Assembly (NCBI RefSeq): GCF_003971065.1
Contig: NZ_RYDV01000008.1
Location: 1-64,000, forward strand
Length of the DNA stretch: 64,000 nt
DNA from: Candidimonas sp. SYP-B2681
Lineage (GTDB): Bacteria; Pseudomonadota; Gammaproteobacteria; Burkholderiales; Burkholderiaceae_B
Direction of reading: 5' to 3'
The position numbers were made by a program, and so were the translations under genes. Positions 16,952 through 26,649 of the stretch are shown one piece after another. Position 1 is the first letter of the stretch. Each line of letters begins with the position of its first letter. The notes beneath the pieces are model-generated. The model ran no database searches, was not told where the DNA came from, and saw only the letters and a list, made by a program, of their open reading frames with translations.

Positions 16952-17208
16952 TGCCGTACGCCCAGCTTGGCGTGTTCAGTGCTGCACCAGATATGGCCGT
17001 CGCTAAGCACCGCTTCTGATCGCGGCATGTGAATGCCGCAGTGTTCGCACCTGACCATGGCTTCGGCGTGTTCCACCGGCGGGGCGCCGCGCTTCTTGGC
17101 TTGCTTGGGCCGGCTGTCGCTTTGCTCTCTTGCGTTATAACTGGCGACGATGCGAATTAACAGCAGGGCGCCGATAATGATGACGATCCAGAATAATACT
17201 TTTCCCAC
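16948..17208 (-). CDS. PP0621-type small membrane protein with zinc-finger-like tail
   Basis: The start is taken as GTG at 17208, one base after the stop of the CcsA-like gene, with a GAGG ribosome site upstream. This gives 86 residues: a membrane segment at about 3-20 (VLFWIVIIIGALLLIRIV), a basic linker, then 'MVRCEHCGIHMPRSEAV' and 'IWCSTEHAKL', a C-x2-C...C pattern with histidine that probably binds zinc on the cytoplasmic side. This matches the PP0621 family often found beside ampD in beta- and gammaproteobacteria. Its function is unknown. It overlaps ampD by 4 bases. Confidence 0.75.
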   Translation of the reverse strand: MGKVLFWIVIIIGALLLIRIVASYNAREQSDSRPKQAKKRGAPPVEHAEAMVRCEHCGIHMPRSEAVLSDGHIWCSTEHAKLGVRQ

Positions 17209-17209
17209 A

Positions 17210-18052
17210 TTAGCCTCGTTGCAAAATAACGTCGAGCACAAAACGGCTGCCGGTATAAGACAGCAACAAGAAAGCGAAACCAGCCAGCGTCCAGCGCAGG
17301 GCGATGCGGCCGCGCCAGCCCCGTAGGTGCCGGCCTAGCAGCAAAATTCCGAAGGTAACCCAAGACAACAACGTGAAGACGGTTTTATGGTCCATGGGCA
17401 GCAGCTGATCGGTCAGCCGCATCGATACGACGGCGCCAGTAATCACGGTAAGCGTCAATATCGCAAAGCCGATCAAGATCAGTCGAAACAGCAGCACTTC
17501 CTGCAGCAGCAGGGGCGGCAGGGTGTCTAATGCCCGCCCTAAAACGCTGCGATTGGATTCTTGCTCGATGGGCCGGTGTAACTGGCGGTCAAGGGCAGTC
17601 ATTAGCATCGCTTGCAGGGCGGCGACCGTGATCAGGGCATACGCCATCAATGCGATAATCAAATGGATGCGCAGCCACTCGCTGCCCGCGTGCGCCACAA
17701 CGTGCCCGTTAGGCGACAGCGCCGCCAACACCGACGCCACGGTTGCGGCGGGGAGTAAAATGAGCAGCAAGCCGTCGATACGCATGACCAGGCTTTCCAG
17801 CCAGAATATGACCATGCCCATCCAGATGGCCGCCGATAGGGCAAGCGCCCAATTCAAGTGCAGGCTATGCTGTGGCAGTATGGCTTGGGCCAGGGCCGCT
17901 CCGTGCAGTACGATGGCTCCGGCCAGGCAAACCCGGCGTACTTTGCCGGTAGAAACCTGGGCTCCGCCCTTGCTTAGCGGCCGCCAAAGCGAAATGGCCA
18001 ACACAGCGTATGCCAGTGTGGCCAGCAAGTGAAATACAATGCCTGCAGACAT
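17210..18052 (-). CDS. CcsA/YpjD-like inner-membrane protein
   Basis: A 280-residue protein with about eight hydrophobic helices in the arrangement of the CcsA/HemX cytochrome c assembly family: 'HLLATLAYAVLAISLW' at the start, 'WLRIHLIIALMAYALITVAALQAML' in the middle, 'LLLQEVLLFRLILIGFAILTLTVITG', then 'DHKTVFTLLSWVTFGILLLGRHLRGWRGR'. Family members handle haem for cytochrome c; short ones beside ffh, as in gammaproteobacterial YpjD (CorE), have also been linked to cation transport, so the role is open. It is divergent from ffh and first in the operon with the PP0621-type gene and ampD. Confidence 0.8.
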   Translation of the reverse strand: MSAGIVFHLLATLAYAVLAISLWRPLSKGGAQVSTGKVRRVCLAGAIVLHGAALAQAILPQHSLHLNWALALSAAIWMGMVIFWLESLVMRIDGLLLILLPAATVASVLAALSPNGHVVAHAGSEWLRIHLIIALMAYALITVAALQAMLMTALDRQLHRPIEQESNRSVLGRALDTLPPLLLQEVLLFRLILIGFAILTLTVITGAVVSMRLTDQLLPMDHKTVFTLLSWVTFGILLLGRHLRGWRGRIALRWTLAGFAFLLLSYTGSRFVLDVILQRG

Positions 18053-18153
18053 AGTCCCTTAATGTTCTGGTTATTACAGTACCGGGCAAGCCCTAAGCGG
18101 ACCATTTTAGACCGTATACAGCAAGATCAACTAGTTTAAGCGAAACCATCGTT

Positions 18154-19569
18154 ATGCTCGACAATCTGACCCAACGTCTTTCCCGCGTTGTTAAAACCAT
18201 GCGAGGCGAGGCCCGCCTGACCGAGGCCAACACGCAAGACATGTTGCGTGAAGTGCGCATGGCCCTTCTGGAAGCCGACGTGGCGCTTCCTGTGGTGCGC
18301 GATTTCATCACGCGGGTCAAAGAAAAGGCCTTGGGGCAAGACGTCGCGGGCAGTTTGAACCCGGGCCAGGCGCTGGTCGGTATTGTCCATAAGGAACTCA
18401 CGGCCCTGATGGGGGGCGACCTGGGCAGCGACGCCGGCGAATTGTCGCTGGCCACCCAGCCTCCGGCGGTCATCCTTATGGCAGGTTTGCAGGGGGCCGG
18501 TAAAACGACCACCACCGGCAAGCTGGCCAAATGGCTAAGCGAAGGCGGCCACGTCCAGAACGGTCGCAAAACCGGCAAGAAAAAAGTGCTGGTGGTCAGT
18601 GCCGACGTGTATCGCCCGGCCGCTATCGAGCAGCTGAAAACGGTGGCCGCGCAGGTCAAGGTCGATTTCCTGCCGTCCGACAATACCCAAAAGCCGGAAG
18701 ACATTGCCTTCGGCGCCATCGATTACGCCAAGCGCCACCATTACGACGTGCTGATCGTCGACACGGCCGGCCGCCTGGGCATAGACGATGCCATGATGCG
18801 CGAAATTCGGGCGCTGCACGACCTCCTGAAGCCCATCGAGACCCTGTTCGTGGTCGACGCCATGCAAGGGCAAGATGCGGTCAATGTGGCCAAGGCCTTT
18901 GCCGATGCCTTGCCGCTGACTGGCGTTGTGCTGACCAAAATGGATGGCGATGCGCGCGGCGGCGCGGCCCTGTCGGTACGCCACGTTACCGGCAAGCCCT
19001 TGAAGTTCGTGGGTTTGTCTGAAAAGCTGGATGGTCTTGAGCCCTTTTACCCGGAACGCATGGCGCAACGCGTGCTGGGCATGGGCGATATCGTCTCGCT
19101 GGTCGAGCAGGCGCAAAAGAATATTGACATGGCCGATGCTGAAAAGCTGGCGGCCAAGATCAAGTCGGGAAACCGCTTCGACCTTAACGATTTCCGCGAC
19201 CAATTGCAGCAGGTCAAGAAAATGGGCGACATGAGCTCACTGCTTGAAAAATTGCCGGCCCAATTCGCCCAGGCGGCGGGGCAACTGCAGGGCGGTCAGG
19301 CCGAAAAGCAATTGCGCCGTACTGAAGGTATTTTGAATTCCATGACACCGCAGGAACGCGCCAAGCCCGAGCTACTGAAAGCCTCGCGCAAGCGCCGCAT
19401 TGCGGCAGGCGCTGGCGTGCCGGTTCAGGAAGTCAATCGTATGCTCTCGCAATACGATCAAATGCAGGGCATGATGAAACAGATGAAGAAGGGCGGCATG
19501 GCCAAAATGATGCGCGCCATGGGCGGCATCAAGGGCTTGACCAAAGGCGGCTTCGGCGGCTTGCGCTAG
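18154..19569 (+). CDS. ffh: Signal recognition particle protein Ffh
   Basis: A 471-residue GTPase that binds 4.5S RNA and the signal sequences of nascent membrane proteins and docks with FtsY. The N domain (1-85) is followed by the G domain with P-loop 'GLQGAGKT' (111-118), 'VDTAGR' and 'TKMDGDARGG', and a Met-rich M domain (about 330-471) with 'MTPQERAKPELLKASRKRRIAAGAG' and the Met-rich end 'MQGMMKQMKKGGMAKMMRAMGG'. The length is usual. It is divergent from the CcsA-like gene, a common Ffh neighbourhood, and convergent with thiS. Confidence 0.97.
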   Translation: MLDNLTQRLSRVVKTMRGEARLTEANTQDMLREVRMALLEADVALPVVRDFITRVKEKALGQDVAGSLNPGQALVGIVHKELTALMGGDLGSDAGELSLATQPPAVILMAGLQGAGKTTTTGKLAKWLSEGGHVQNGRKTGKKKVLVVSADVYRPAAIEQLKTVAAQVKVDFLPSDNTQKPEDIAFGAIDYAKRHHYDVLIVDTAGRLGIDDAMMREIRALHDLLKPIETLFVVDAMQGQDAVNVAKAFADALPLTGVVLTKMDGDARGGAALSVRHVTGKPLKFVGLSEKLDGLEPFYPERMAQRVLGMGDIVSLVEQAQKNIDMADAEKLAAKIKSGNRFDLNDFRDQLQQVKKMGDMSSLLEKLPAQFAQAAGQLQGGQAEKQLRRTEGILNSMTPQERAKPELLKASRKRRIAAGAGVPVQEVNRMLSQYDQMQGMMKQMKKGGMAKMMRAMGGIKGLTKGGFGGLR

Positions 19570-19674
19570 TCAGGCCTTATTCGGCTTCCAGATCAGACGC
19601 CAAGGCAACGCGCATACCTTACTGTCGTAAGGCAAGCGAAGCCCACACAGGGCACGGTTGATCCGGAAATGGAA

Positions 19675-19875
19675 TTAGCCGCCGCCTACGGCGACGACGA
19701 TCTCGATCTGGTCCCCGTCGGCCACGGCGGTGTTGCCATGCTGGCTTTTAGGGACGATGTCGCCATTGGCTTCCACGGCAATGCGTTTGCCCTGGTAGCC
19801 CAGAAACGCGATCAGCTCGGCAATGGTATTGACCTGATCAAGCTGCTGAGGCTTGCCATTGAGGGTGATGTTCAT
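19675..19875 (-). CDS. thiS: Sulfur carrier protein ThiS
   Basis: A 66-residue beta-grasp protein starting 'MNITLNGKPQQL' and ending in Gly-Gly-Gly. ThiS needs its terminal Gly-Gly, which ThiF adenylates and which then carries sulfur as thiocarboxylate into the thiazole of thiamine. One more glycine than the usual GG is present at the end here. The ATG at 19875 is chosen by family length; an upstream ATG would add 17 residues that do not fit the fold. It lies between ffh and pip with no other thiamine genes nearby, which is common in Burkholderiales. Confidence 0.85.
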   Translation of the reverse strand: MNITLNGKPQQLDQVNTIAELIAFLGYQGKRIAVEANGDIVPKSQHGNTAVADGDQIEIVVAVGGG

Positions 19876-19950
19876 TTCTTGAGTCCAAATAAATCTAAAT
19901 AGGTAAAGCAACCCAACGCCTGCCACGACAGCGGCATTGGGCGGTTTCGT

Positions 19951-20916
<966 letters not shown>

Positions 20917-20965
20917 TTATTGTGATGCGCGGGCGGCGGCGAAACGGCCGCCATCCCTTACACCG

Positions 20966-21745
20966 TTACTTACGAGTGAAGATTAAATCCCAGACGCCAT
21001 GACCGAGTCGCAAGCCGCGTGTCTCGAATTTGGTTTGTGGACGAAATTCAGGTCGCATTGCATATCCGCCCGGGGCGGTGTTGACCAGCCGGGGCTCGTC
21101 GCTTAATACCGCCAGCATTTGTTCGGCATAATTTTCCCAGTCGGTGGCGCAGTGTATATAGCCGCCCGGCGCGATACGGCTTGCCAGCAGCGATATAAAC
21201 GCTGGCTGGATCAGACGGCGCTTGTGGTGACGTTTCTTCGGCCACGGGTCGGGAAAGTAAATATGCACGCCAGCCAAGGAATCGGGCGCGATCATGTCGC
21301 GGGCGACTTCGACGGCATCGTGTTGAATGATGCGAATATTGGTCTGACCTGATTCCTCGATGCGTTTCAGCAGGGCGCCTACGCCTGCATTGAAGACTTC
21401 AACGCCCAGAAAGTTGTCTTCGGGGCGGGCCGCCGCAATCTTTTGCGTGGTTTCGCCCATGCCAAAGCCAATTTCCAAAACGGTTGGCGCTGCCCTTGCG
21501 AACACCTTGGCAAAGTCCAGGGTGGCACGGCGGTAGGGAAGGGACCACTGCGGCAACAGGCGGTCCAGGGCTTCTTTTTGCCCGGGGGTGATATGCGCAC
21601 GCCTGTGCACAAAACTGCGAATATGACTGGTGCCCGAAGGCGCTGTCGAGGTGGTGACAAGGTCGGAGGGTACTTCGGTTGTGGTTTCTGTCTGCAGGTC
21701 GGCGTGGGCTTCGGTCATCAAATTAGCGATAGGTAGAGAAGTCAT
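20966..21745 (-). CDS. trmB: tRNA (guanine-N7)-methyltransferase TrmB
   Basis: A 259-residue SAM-dependent enzyme that makes m7G46 in the tRNA variable loop. Motif I is '[12 protein letters not shown]', followed by '[13 protein letters not shown]', '[19 protein letters not shown]', the signature that binds the tRNA, and '[11 protein letters not shown]'. About 50 N-terminal residues before '[14 protein letters not shown]' are variable and extend the usual length slightly, as seen in beta-proteobacteria. It is divergent from the tRNA-Gly gene. Confidence 0.95.
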   Translation of the reverse strand: MTSLPIANLMTEAHADLQTETTTEVPSDLVTTSTAPSGTSHIRSFVHRRAHITPGQKEALDRLLPQWSLPYRRATLDFAKVFARAAPTVLEIGFGMGETTQKIAAARPEDNFLGVEVFNAGVGALLKRIEESGQTNIRIIQHDAVEVARDMIAPDSLAGVHIYFPDPWPKKRHHKRRLIQPAFISLLASRIAPGGYIHCATDWENYAEQMLAVLSDEPRLVNTAPGGYAMRPEFRPQTKFETRGLRLGHGVWDLIFTRK

Positions 21746-21921
21746 ATTAATAACTCGAATTGTAGTATTTTGCCGCGGGTGCCATCAGCTACCGGCGACG
21801 AAAGAGTATTTTGTTGGCGGCAGAGCTGCCCGGCTAGCGTTATAATTCGTCGCTCGCGTTTTCGGGTTGTCCCGAAAATGGAGCAGTAAACGGCTGTAGT
21901 TGCCGCCATAGACCGGAATTG

Positions 21922-21995
21922 GCGGGTGTATCTCAATGGTAGAGAAGATGCTTCCCAAGCATAAGACGAGGGTTCGATTCCCTTCACCCGCTCCA
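21922..21995 (+). tRNA. tRNA-Gly (anticodon CCC), CCA encoded
   Basis: A 74-base gene with acceptor arms GCGGGTG/CACCCGC, D loop 'TCTCAATGGTAGA', anticodon loop TTCCCAA (anticodon CCC, decoding GGG), T arm 'GGTTCGATTCC', then T-CCA. Its last 12 bases overlap the 3' end of the cation efflux gene on the other strand. Confidence 0.95.
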
Positions 21996-22901
21996 GCTTT
22001 TACTGAATTCCCCGGGGACTGTGGTCACCGGATCAAAATGGGTCATTACGTCCAGCACGGGTTCATGTTGCATGACCCGTTTGCGCGCCTCGGTTGCAAT
22101 GGCGTGCCCCTGCGCAATAGTTAGCGTACCGTCCATTTCCAAATCCACCTCCACCCAGATCATGTCCCCCAGCTTGCGCGTTTTCATGCCATGTATGCCG
22201 TGCACGCCGGGCGTTGAAAGAAGGTGACCACGGATGCGCCCTTCGGTGTCTTCGTCGACCGCTTGATCCATAAGATCGTTGAACGACGAAAAGAAGAATT
22301 TCCAGCCCATCCGGATGATCATTAGTCCAACGATAAGCGCTGCGAGCGGATCCGCCAAGGGAAAGCCGCTGATGTTAGCCAAAATACCTATGGCTACAAC
22401 GAGCGACGATGCGGCATCTGACCGAGCATGCCAGGCGTTCGCAGCCAGCATGGACGACCTGACATTCTTGGCCACGCCAAGCAAATAACGGAACAGCAGT
22501 TCCTTTGCCATCAGCGCCAGCAAGGCCACGCCCAGGGCCACAACATGCACCTGCGGAATGGCGCTGGGATTTTGCAGCTTGGTGAAACTGTTCCAAAGCA
22601 TGCCTATGCCAACCGACAGCAGCAAGGCGCCGATAATCAGCGCCGCCGCCGTTTCGAAGCGGCGATGCCCGTACGGATGATCGGCGTCGGGCGCCTTCTG
22701 GCTATGCTTATTGGCGACCAGCACGACGCCGTCCGAGATGAGGTCGGAAAGCGAGTGAATGGCGTCAGCGACCAGCGCCGCCGAATGCGCAAACATTCCG
22801 ACCAGCAACTGCACGATCGTCAGCACAACGTTCACCATGACACTGATCATGGTGCTGCGGTGGCCTGCCGCCTGGCGTGCTGGATCGAAATGAATGCTCA
22901 T
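21984..22901 (-). CDS. Cation diffusion facilitator (FieF-like) transporter
   Basis: A 305-residue inner-membrane exporter of the CDF family. It has six hydrophobic helices in 20-210, with the metal-site patterns 'VADAIHSLSDLISDG' in helix 2 and 'HARSDAASSLVVA' in helix 5, which use Asp/His to move divalent cations (Zn, Fe, Co, Mn) against protons. The C-terminal cytoplasmic domain ('GVHGIHGMKTRKLGDMIWVEVDLEMDG') dimerises. The stop codon lies inside the tRNA-Gly sequence of the opposite strand, so the last four codons are the complement of the tRNA 3' end. It lies 15 bases after metG on the same strand and is probably read with it. Confidence 0.9.
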   Translation of the reverse strand: MSIHFDPARQAAGHRSTMISVMVNVVLTIVQLLVGMFAHSAALVADAIHSLSDLISDGVVLVANKHSQKAPDADHPYGHRRFETAAALIIGALLLSVGIGMLWNSFTKLQNPSAIPQVHVVALGVALLALMAKELLFRYLLGVAKNVRSSMLAANAWHARSDAASSLVVAIGILANISGFPLADPLAALIVGLMIIRMGWKFFFSSFNDLMDQAVDEDTEGRIRGHLLSTPGVHGIHGMKTRKLGDMIWVEVDLEMDGTLTIAQGHAIATEARKRVMQHEPVLDVMTHFDPVTTVPGEFSKSWSG

Positions 22902-22916
22902 GTAGCGGCCTTTCCC

Positions 22917-24989
22917 CTAATTGATGCGCATGCCTGGCTGCGCGCCAGGCCAGGGTTCCAGTATGTAAAGGCCAGAATCGACCTTGTCGTCGCTATGGCT
23001 GGCGGCGAGCACCATGCCTTCAGAGATACCGAAACGCATTTTGCGTGGTGCCAGATTGGCCACCAGAACCGTCAGTTTGCCGACCAGATCGGCAGGGGCG
23101 TATGCAGCCTTTATACCCGAGAACACCTGGCGGTGGCGACCTTCGCCCACGTCCAGAGTCAGTCGCAGCAGTTTGTCGGAGCCGTCGACCTCTTCGCAGT
23201 TGATGATCTTCGCAATGCGCAGGTCGATCTTCCCGAAGTCCTTGATATCGATGGCGTCGGCAATCGCTTCGCCGCCCGGGGTAACGGCCGGAGCCGCTGG
23301 CGGTTCAAACAGGTCGTCGAGCATCTTGGGCTCGACGCGCTGCATCAAGTGCTTGAAGGGCGAGATTTGCCGGGGCAGTTGCGCAGCGTCGCTCCAGCGA
23401 TAGCTGGCATTCGCGCCGAAAAGCTCGCGGGCAACCTTGTCGGCCAATACCGGCAAGACGGGGGTCAGCATGACGGAAAGGGCATTAAAGCCTGCCAGTG
23501 CGCGCGAACAGACGTCTTGTAGTGCCGCCTTTTGCGCGGCATCGGCGGTGCTGATGCCTTTGGCCATGATCCAGGGCTGTGCCGCATCGAAAGCCTGGTT
23601 GATATGGTCGGCATGGGCCATGATGTGGCGTATGGCGCGGCCATATTCACGAATTTCGAAATCCGCCCGTACCTGTTCCGTGACGTGCTTCAGTTCCGCC
23701 TGCAGGGTCTGCTCGTCGCCCAAATAGGCAAGTTTGCCTTCGAAGTGCTTGCTGAGGAAGTTTGCCGCACGGCTGGCGATGTTCACGTACTTGCCGATCA
23801 GGTCGCTGTTGACGCGGGCGATGAAATCGTCGGGATTGAAGTCCACATCTTCGACATGCGAATTCAGCTTGGCGGCGATGTAGTAACGCATCCACTCGGC
23901 ATTCATGCCCAGTTCCAGGTAGCGCAGTGGCGAAATGCCCGTGCCGCGGCTTTTCGACATTTTCTCGCCGCTGACCGTAATGAATCCGTGCACGTGCAGA
24001 CCGTCGGGTGTTTTACGCCCCGAGAACTTCAGCATGGCTGGCCAGAACAAGGCGTGGAAATAGACAATGTCTTTGCCGATGAAGTGCACCTGCTCTGTAT
24101 CGCTTTCCGGATCCAGCAGGGCGTCGAAGTCGATGTTCTGTTTGTTGCAATACGCCTTTAGCGAGGCCAGGTATCCCACCGGCGCATCAAGCCAGACATA
24201 AAAGAACTTGCCCGGTTCATCGGGAATCGGAATGCCAAAATAGGGTTCATCGCGGGAAATATCCCAATCGGCCAGATTCGCTTCGCTGTCGGCGGTGCCG
24301 GTACCCAGCCACTCGCGGGTTTTGGCAAGAACTTCAGATTGCAGGCGCTTGTTACCGCTGGCATTGCTTCCTGTGGTCCAGGCCTGAAGAAACTCGACGC
24401 AGCGCGGATCGGACAGCTTGAAGAAAAAGTGTTCCGACGACTTCAGTATGGGCCGCGCTTTGGTCAACGTGGAAAAGGGCTCGATCAGGTCGGTCGCCGC
24501 GTATACCGCGCCGCACACTTCGCACGAATCGCCGTATTGCTCTTTGGCATGGCAAGTCGGGCATTCGCCCTTGATATAGCGATCAGGCAGGAACATGCCT
24601 TTCACCGGGTCGTAGAACTGTTCGATGGTTCGCGACGTGATGAAACCGGCGGCTTTCAGGCGCCGATAAATGTCCTGCGACAATTCCACGTTCTCGGCCG
24701 AGTCGGTGGAGTGCCAATGATCGAACTCAATATGAAAGCCGTTCAGGTATTGCGGACGTTCGGCCGCATACCGGGCCACCAGCGCCTGAGGCGTGATGCC
24801 TTCGCTTTCCGCTTTAAGCATGATGGGCGCGCCATGCGCGTCATCGGCGCCCACAAAGTGCACAGTATGCCCCGACATTCGCATCGACCTCACCCAGATA
24901 TCAGCCTGAATGTATTCCATGATGTGGCCGATATGGAAAGAACCATTGGCGTAGGGCAAGGCAGTAGTTACGAATAGCGTGCGCGACAT
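22917..24989 (-). CDS. metG: Methionyl-tRNA synthetase
   Basis: A 690-residue class I aminoacyl-tRNA synthetase. Seen: 'HIGH' at 19-22, a zinc region with four cysteines ('[18 protein letters not shown]'), 'KMSKS' at 343-347, an anticodon-binding helical domain, and a C-terminal tRNA-binding domain ('[12 protein letters not shown]', '[19 protein letters not shown]') that dimerises. This is the long form as in Escherichia coli. It charges initiator and elongator tRNA with methionine. The start codon and length agree with the family. Confidence 0.97.
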   Translation of the reverse strand: MSRTLFVTTALPYANGSFHIGHIMEYIQADIWVRSMRMSGHTVHFVGADDAHGAPIMLKAESEGITPQALVARYAAERPQYLNGFHIEFDHWHSTDSAENVELSQDIYRRLKAAGFITSRTIEQFYDPVKGMFLPDRYIKGECPTCHAKEQYGDSCEVCGAVYAATDLIEPFSTLTKARPILKSSEHFFFKLSDPRCVEFLQAWTTGSNASGNKRLQSEVLAKTREWLGTGTADSEANLADWDISRDEPYFGIPIPDEPGKFFYVWLDAPVGYLASLKAYCNKQNIDFDALLDPESDTEQVHFIGKDIVYFHALFWPAMLKFSGRKTPDGLHVHGFITVSGEKMSKSRGTGISPLRYLELGMNAEWMRYYIAAKLNSHVEDVDFNPDDFIARVNSDLIGKYVNIASRAANFLSKHFEGKLAYLGDEQTLQAELKHVTEQVRADFEIREYGRAIRHIMAHADHINQAFDAAQPWIMAKGISTADAAQKAALQDVCSRALAGFNALSVMLTPVLPVLADKVARELFGANASYRWSDAAQLPRQISPFKHLMQRVEPKMLDDLFEPPAAPAVTPGGEAIADAIDIKDFGKIDLRIAKIINCEEVDGSDKLLRLTLDVGEGRHRQVFSGIKAAYAPADLVGKLTVLVANLAPRKMRFGISEGMVLAASHSDDKVDSGLYILEPWPGAQPGMRIN

Positions 24990-25218
24990 GTCTAAGCAAA
25001 TAAAAAGAAAGAAGAGGGGATTTTAGGGCTTTCCGAGGCAAGTTGCTGGAGAGGGGGGATATCTCCAAGCATAGCAGCCCGAATCGCCGGCGCATAAACG
25101 CGGGCCATCGGGCTGTACGGAAGTTCAGTCGGTTACGTGTGATGAATCGTAAGAAATGGTGTGCGGATGCGCGCCAATCGCGCTGGCGTGCCCCATACTG
25201 GAACGGCCGTGCTGGCCG

Positions 25219-25467
25219 TTATGGAATCTCGCGCATCTCGATGTCGCTTATGTCTTTATTATTAAAGACATTTTTTCCTGGTCGAGGCTGCCCGCGTTCT
25301 GCCCAATAGGCCCTTACGCCAAATGGCCGTCCTTTGATTCGGGCCACTATATACAGTATCCCGATGGCAAGCGCGGTCGAAATCATGAAGATTAGCGCCA
25401 TGGCCATGCCAAATAGGGCAAGGACAAAGAAAAGGATGCCGCGGATAATTTGATTAAATGTATTCAT
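25219..25467 (-). CDS. Small membrane protein, hypothetical
   Basis: With start ATG at 25467 the product has 82 residues: a short N-terminus, two close hydrophobic segments (about 9-27 and 30-45, 'ILFFVLALFGMAMALIFMISTALAIGILYIV'), and a cytoplasmic-looking tail with 'RIKGRPFGVRAYWAERGQPRP'. The conserved-looking tail and positive residues after the helices suggest a real gene. An upstream frame extension (to 25548) lacks a ribosome site. It is divergent from apbC, with about 90 bases between starts. Function unknown. Confidence 0.6.
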   Translation of the reverse strand: MNTFNQIIRGILFFVLALFGMAMALIFMISTALAIGILYIVARIKGRPFGVRAYWAERGQPRPGKNVFNNKDISDIEMREIP

Positions 25468-25559
25468 CGTAGGTATGTAGACCCCCCGTGGGGAAAATAA
25501 TTCCCTCAATCCGCTATTCTTAAGGCTTCGGTGTAATTTTCCAAGCAAGGCCTATCGAT

Positions 25560-26645
25560 ATGAGCATAAATCCTGATCAAATACTCGCCGTTTTGTCCGA
25601 GGTTATCGACCCAAATACGAAAAAAAAGCTGGCGGTAACCGCGAAAAACTGCGAAATCAGGCTTGAGGGAGAGGATACAAATATTACTGTACCCCTCGGT
25701 TATCCATCGCACAATGGGCAGCCCGACCTGCAGAAACGCATTGAAACGGCTTTAGCCCCTTTAAACCTGAAATTGAAGAGCTTGCGATTCAAGATCGACA
25801 TCGCCACGCACGCTGTGCAACCGGGGCTGAAGCCGCTGCCCAATGTGCGAAACATTATTGCCGTCGCCTCCGGTAAGGGTGGCGTCGGAAAAAGTACGAC
25901 TGCCGTGAATATTGCACTGGCGCTGGCCAGCCAAGGCGCACGTGTCGGTTTGCTGGATGCCGACATCTACGGCCCCAGTGTGCCTATTATGCTGGGCCTG
26001 TCGGGCAAACCGAAAAGTCTGGATGGCAAGACCATGGAGCCCTTGCTCGGTCACGGCCTGCAGGCCAATTCAATCGGCTTCCTGATTGAAGAGGACTCGC
26101 CCGCAATCTGGCGCGGTCCGATGGTGACACAAGCGCTGACGCAGTTATTGACCCAAACCAATTGGAACGACCTGGACTACCTGATTGTCGATATGCCTCC
26201 GGGCACCGGCGACATTGCCCTGACGATGGCGCAGAAAGTGCCATTGACCGGGGCCATTATCGTAACGACCCCGCAGGATTTGGCCTTGGCCGACGCGCGG
26301 CGCGGCCTGCGCATGTTCCAGAAGGTCAACGTGCCAGTGCTGGGCGTGGTGGAAAACATGTCGGTACATATTTGTTCGCAGTGCGGCCATGCCGAACCGA
26401 TTTTCGGCGAACACGGGGGGCGCGATATGGCTACAGAGTTTAATTTGCCCTGGCTGGGCGCGTTGCCTTTGCAGTTAAGCATTCGAACCCAGACGGATTC
26501 CGGCAACCCGACCGTGGTCGCCGACCCGGGTAGCGACGCCGCAAAAGCCTATCACGGCATCGCTTCCGCATTGGCGGCCAATGTGGCAGCGTTGCCCCGC
26601 GATATGGCGGCCAAAATGCCTGGCGTTGTCGCACGGAAGCCATAA
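25560..26645 (+). CDS. apbC: Iron-sulfur carrier ATPase ApbC/Mrp
   Basis: A 361-residue P-loop ATPase that carries and transfers Fe-S clusters. An N-terminal DUF59/MIP18-like domain (1-80) precedes the deviant Walker A 'GKGGVGKST' (105-113), 'DADIYGPSVP', 'DYLIVDMPPGTGD', and the cluster-binding 'ICSQCG' C-x2-C. The length is usual. ATG at 25560 fits the domain start. It is followed at once by tamA, 4 bases after its stop. Confidence 0.95.
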   Translation: MSINPDQILAVLSEVIDPNTKKKLAVTAKNCEIRLEGEDTNITVPLGYPSHNGQPDLQKRIETALAPLNLKLKSLRFKIDIATHAVQPGLKPLPNVRNIIAVASGKGGVGKSTTAVNIALALASQGARVGLLDADIYGPSVPIMLGLSGKPKSLDGKTMEPLLGHGLQANSIGFLIEEDSPAIWRGPMVTQALTQLLTQTNWNDLDYLIVDMPPGTGDIALTMAQKVPLTGAIIVTTPQDLALADARRGLRMFQKVNVPVLGVVENMSVHICSQCGHAEPIFGEHGGRDMATEFNLPWLGALPLQLSIRTQTDSGNPTVVADPGSDAAKAYHGIASALAANVAALPRDMAAKMPGVVARKP

Positions 26646-26649
26646 CTTA

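Noticed and set aside
22428-23522. Open frame of 364 codons on the plus strand over the CDF and metG genes
   Set aside because: It crosses two real genes in antisense and has no family match.
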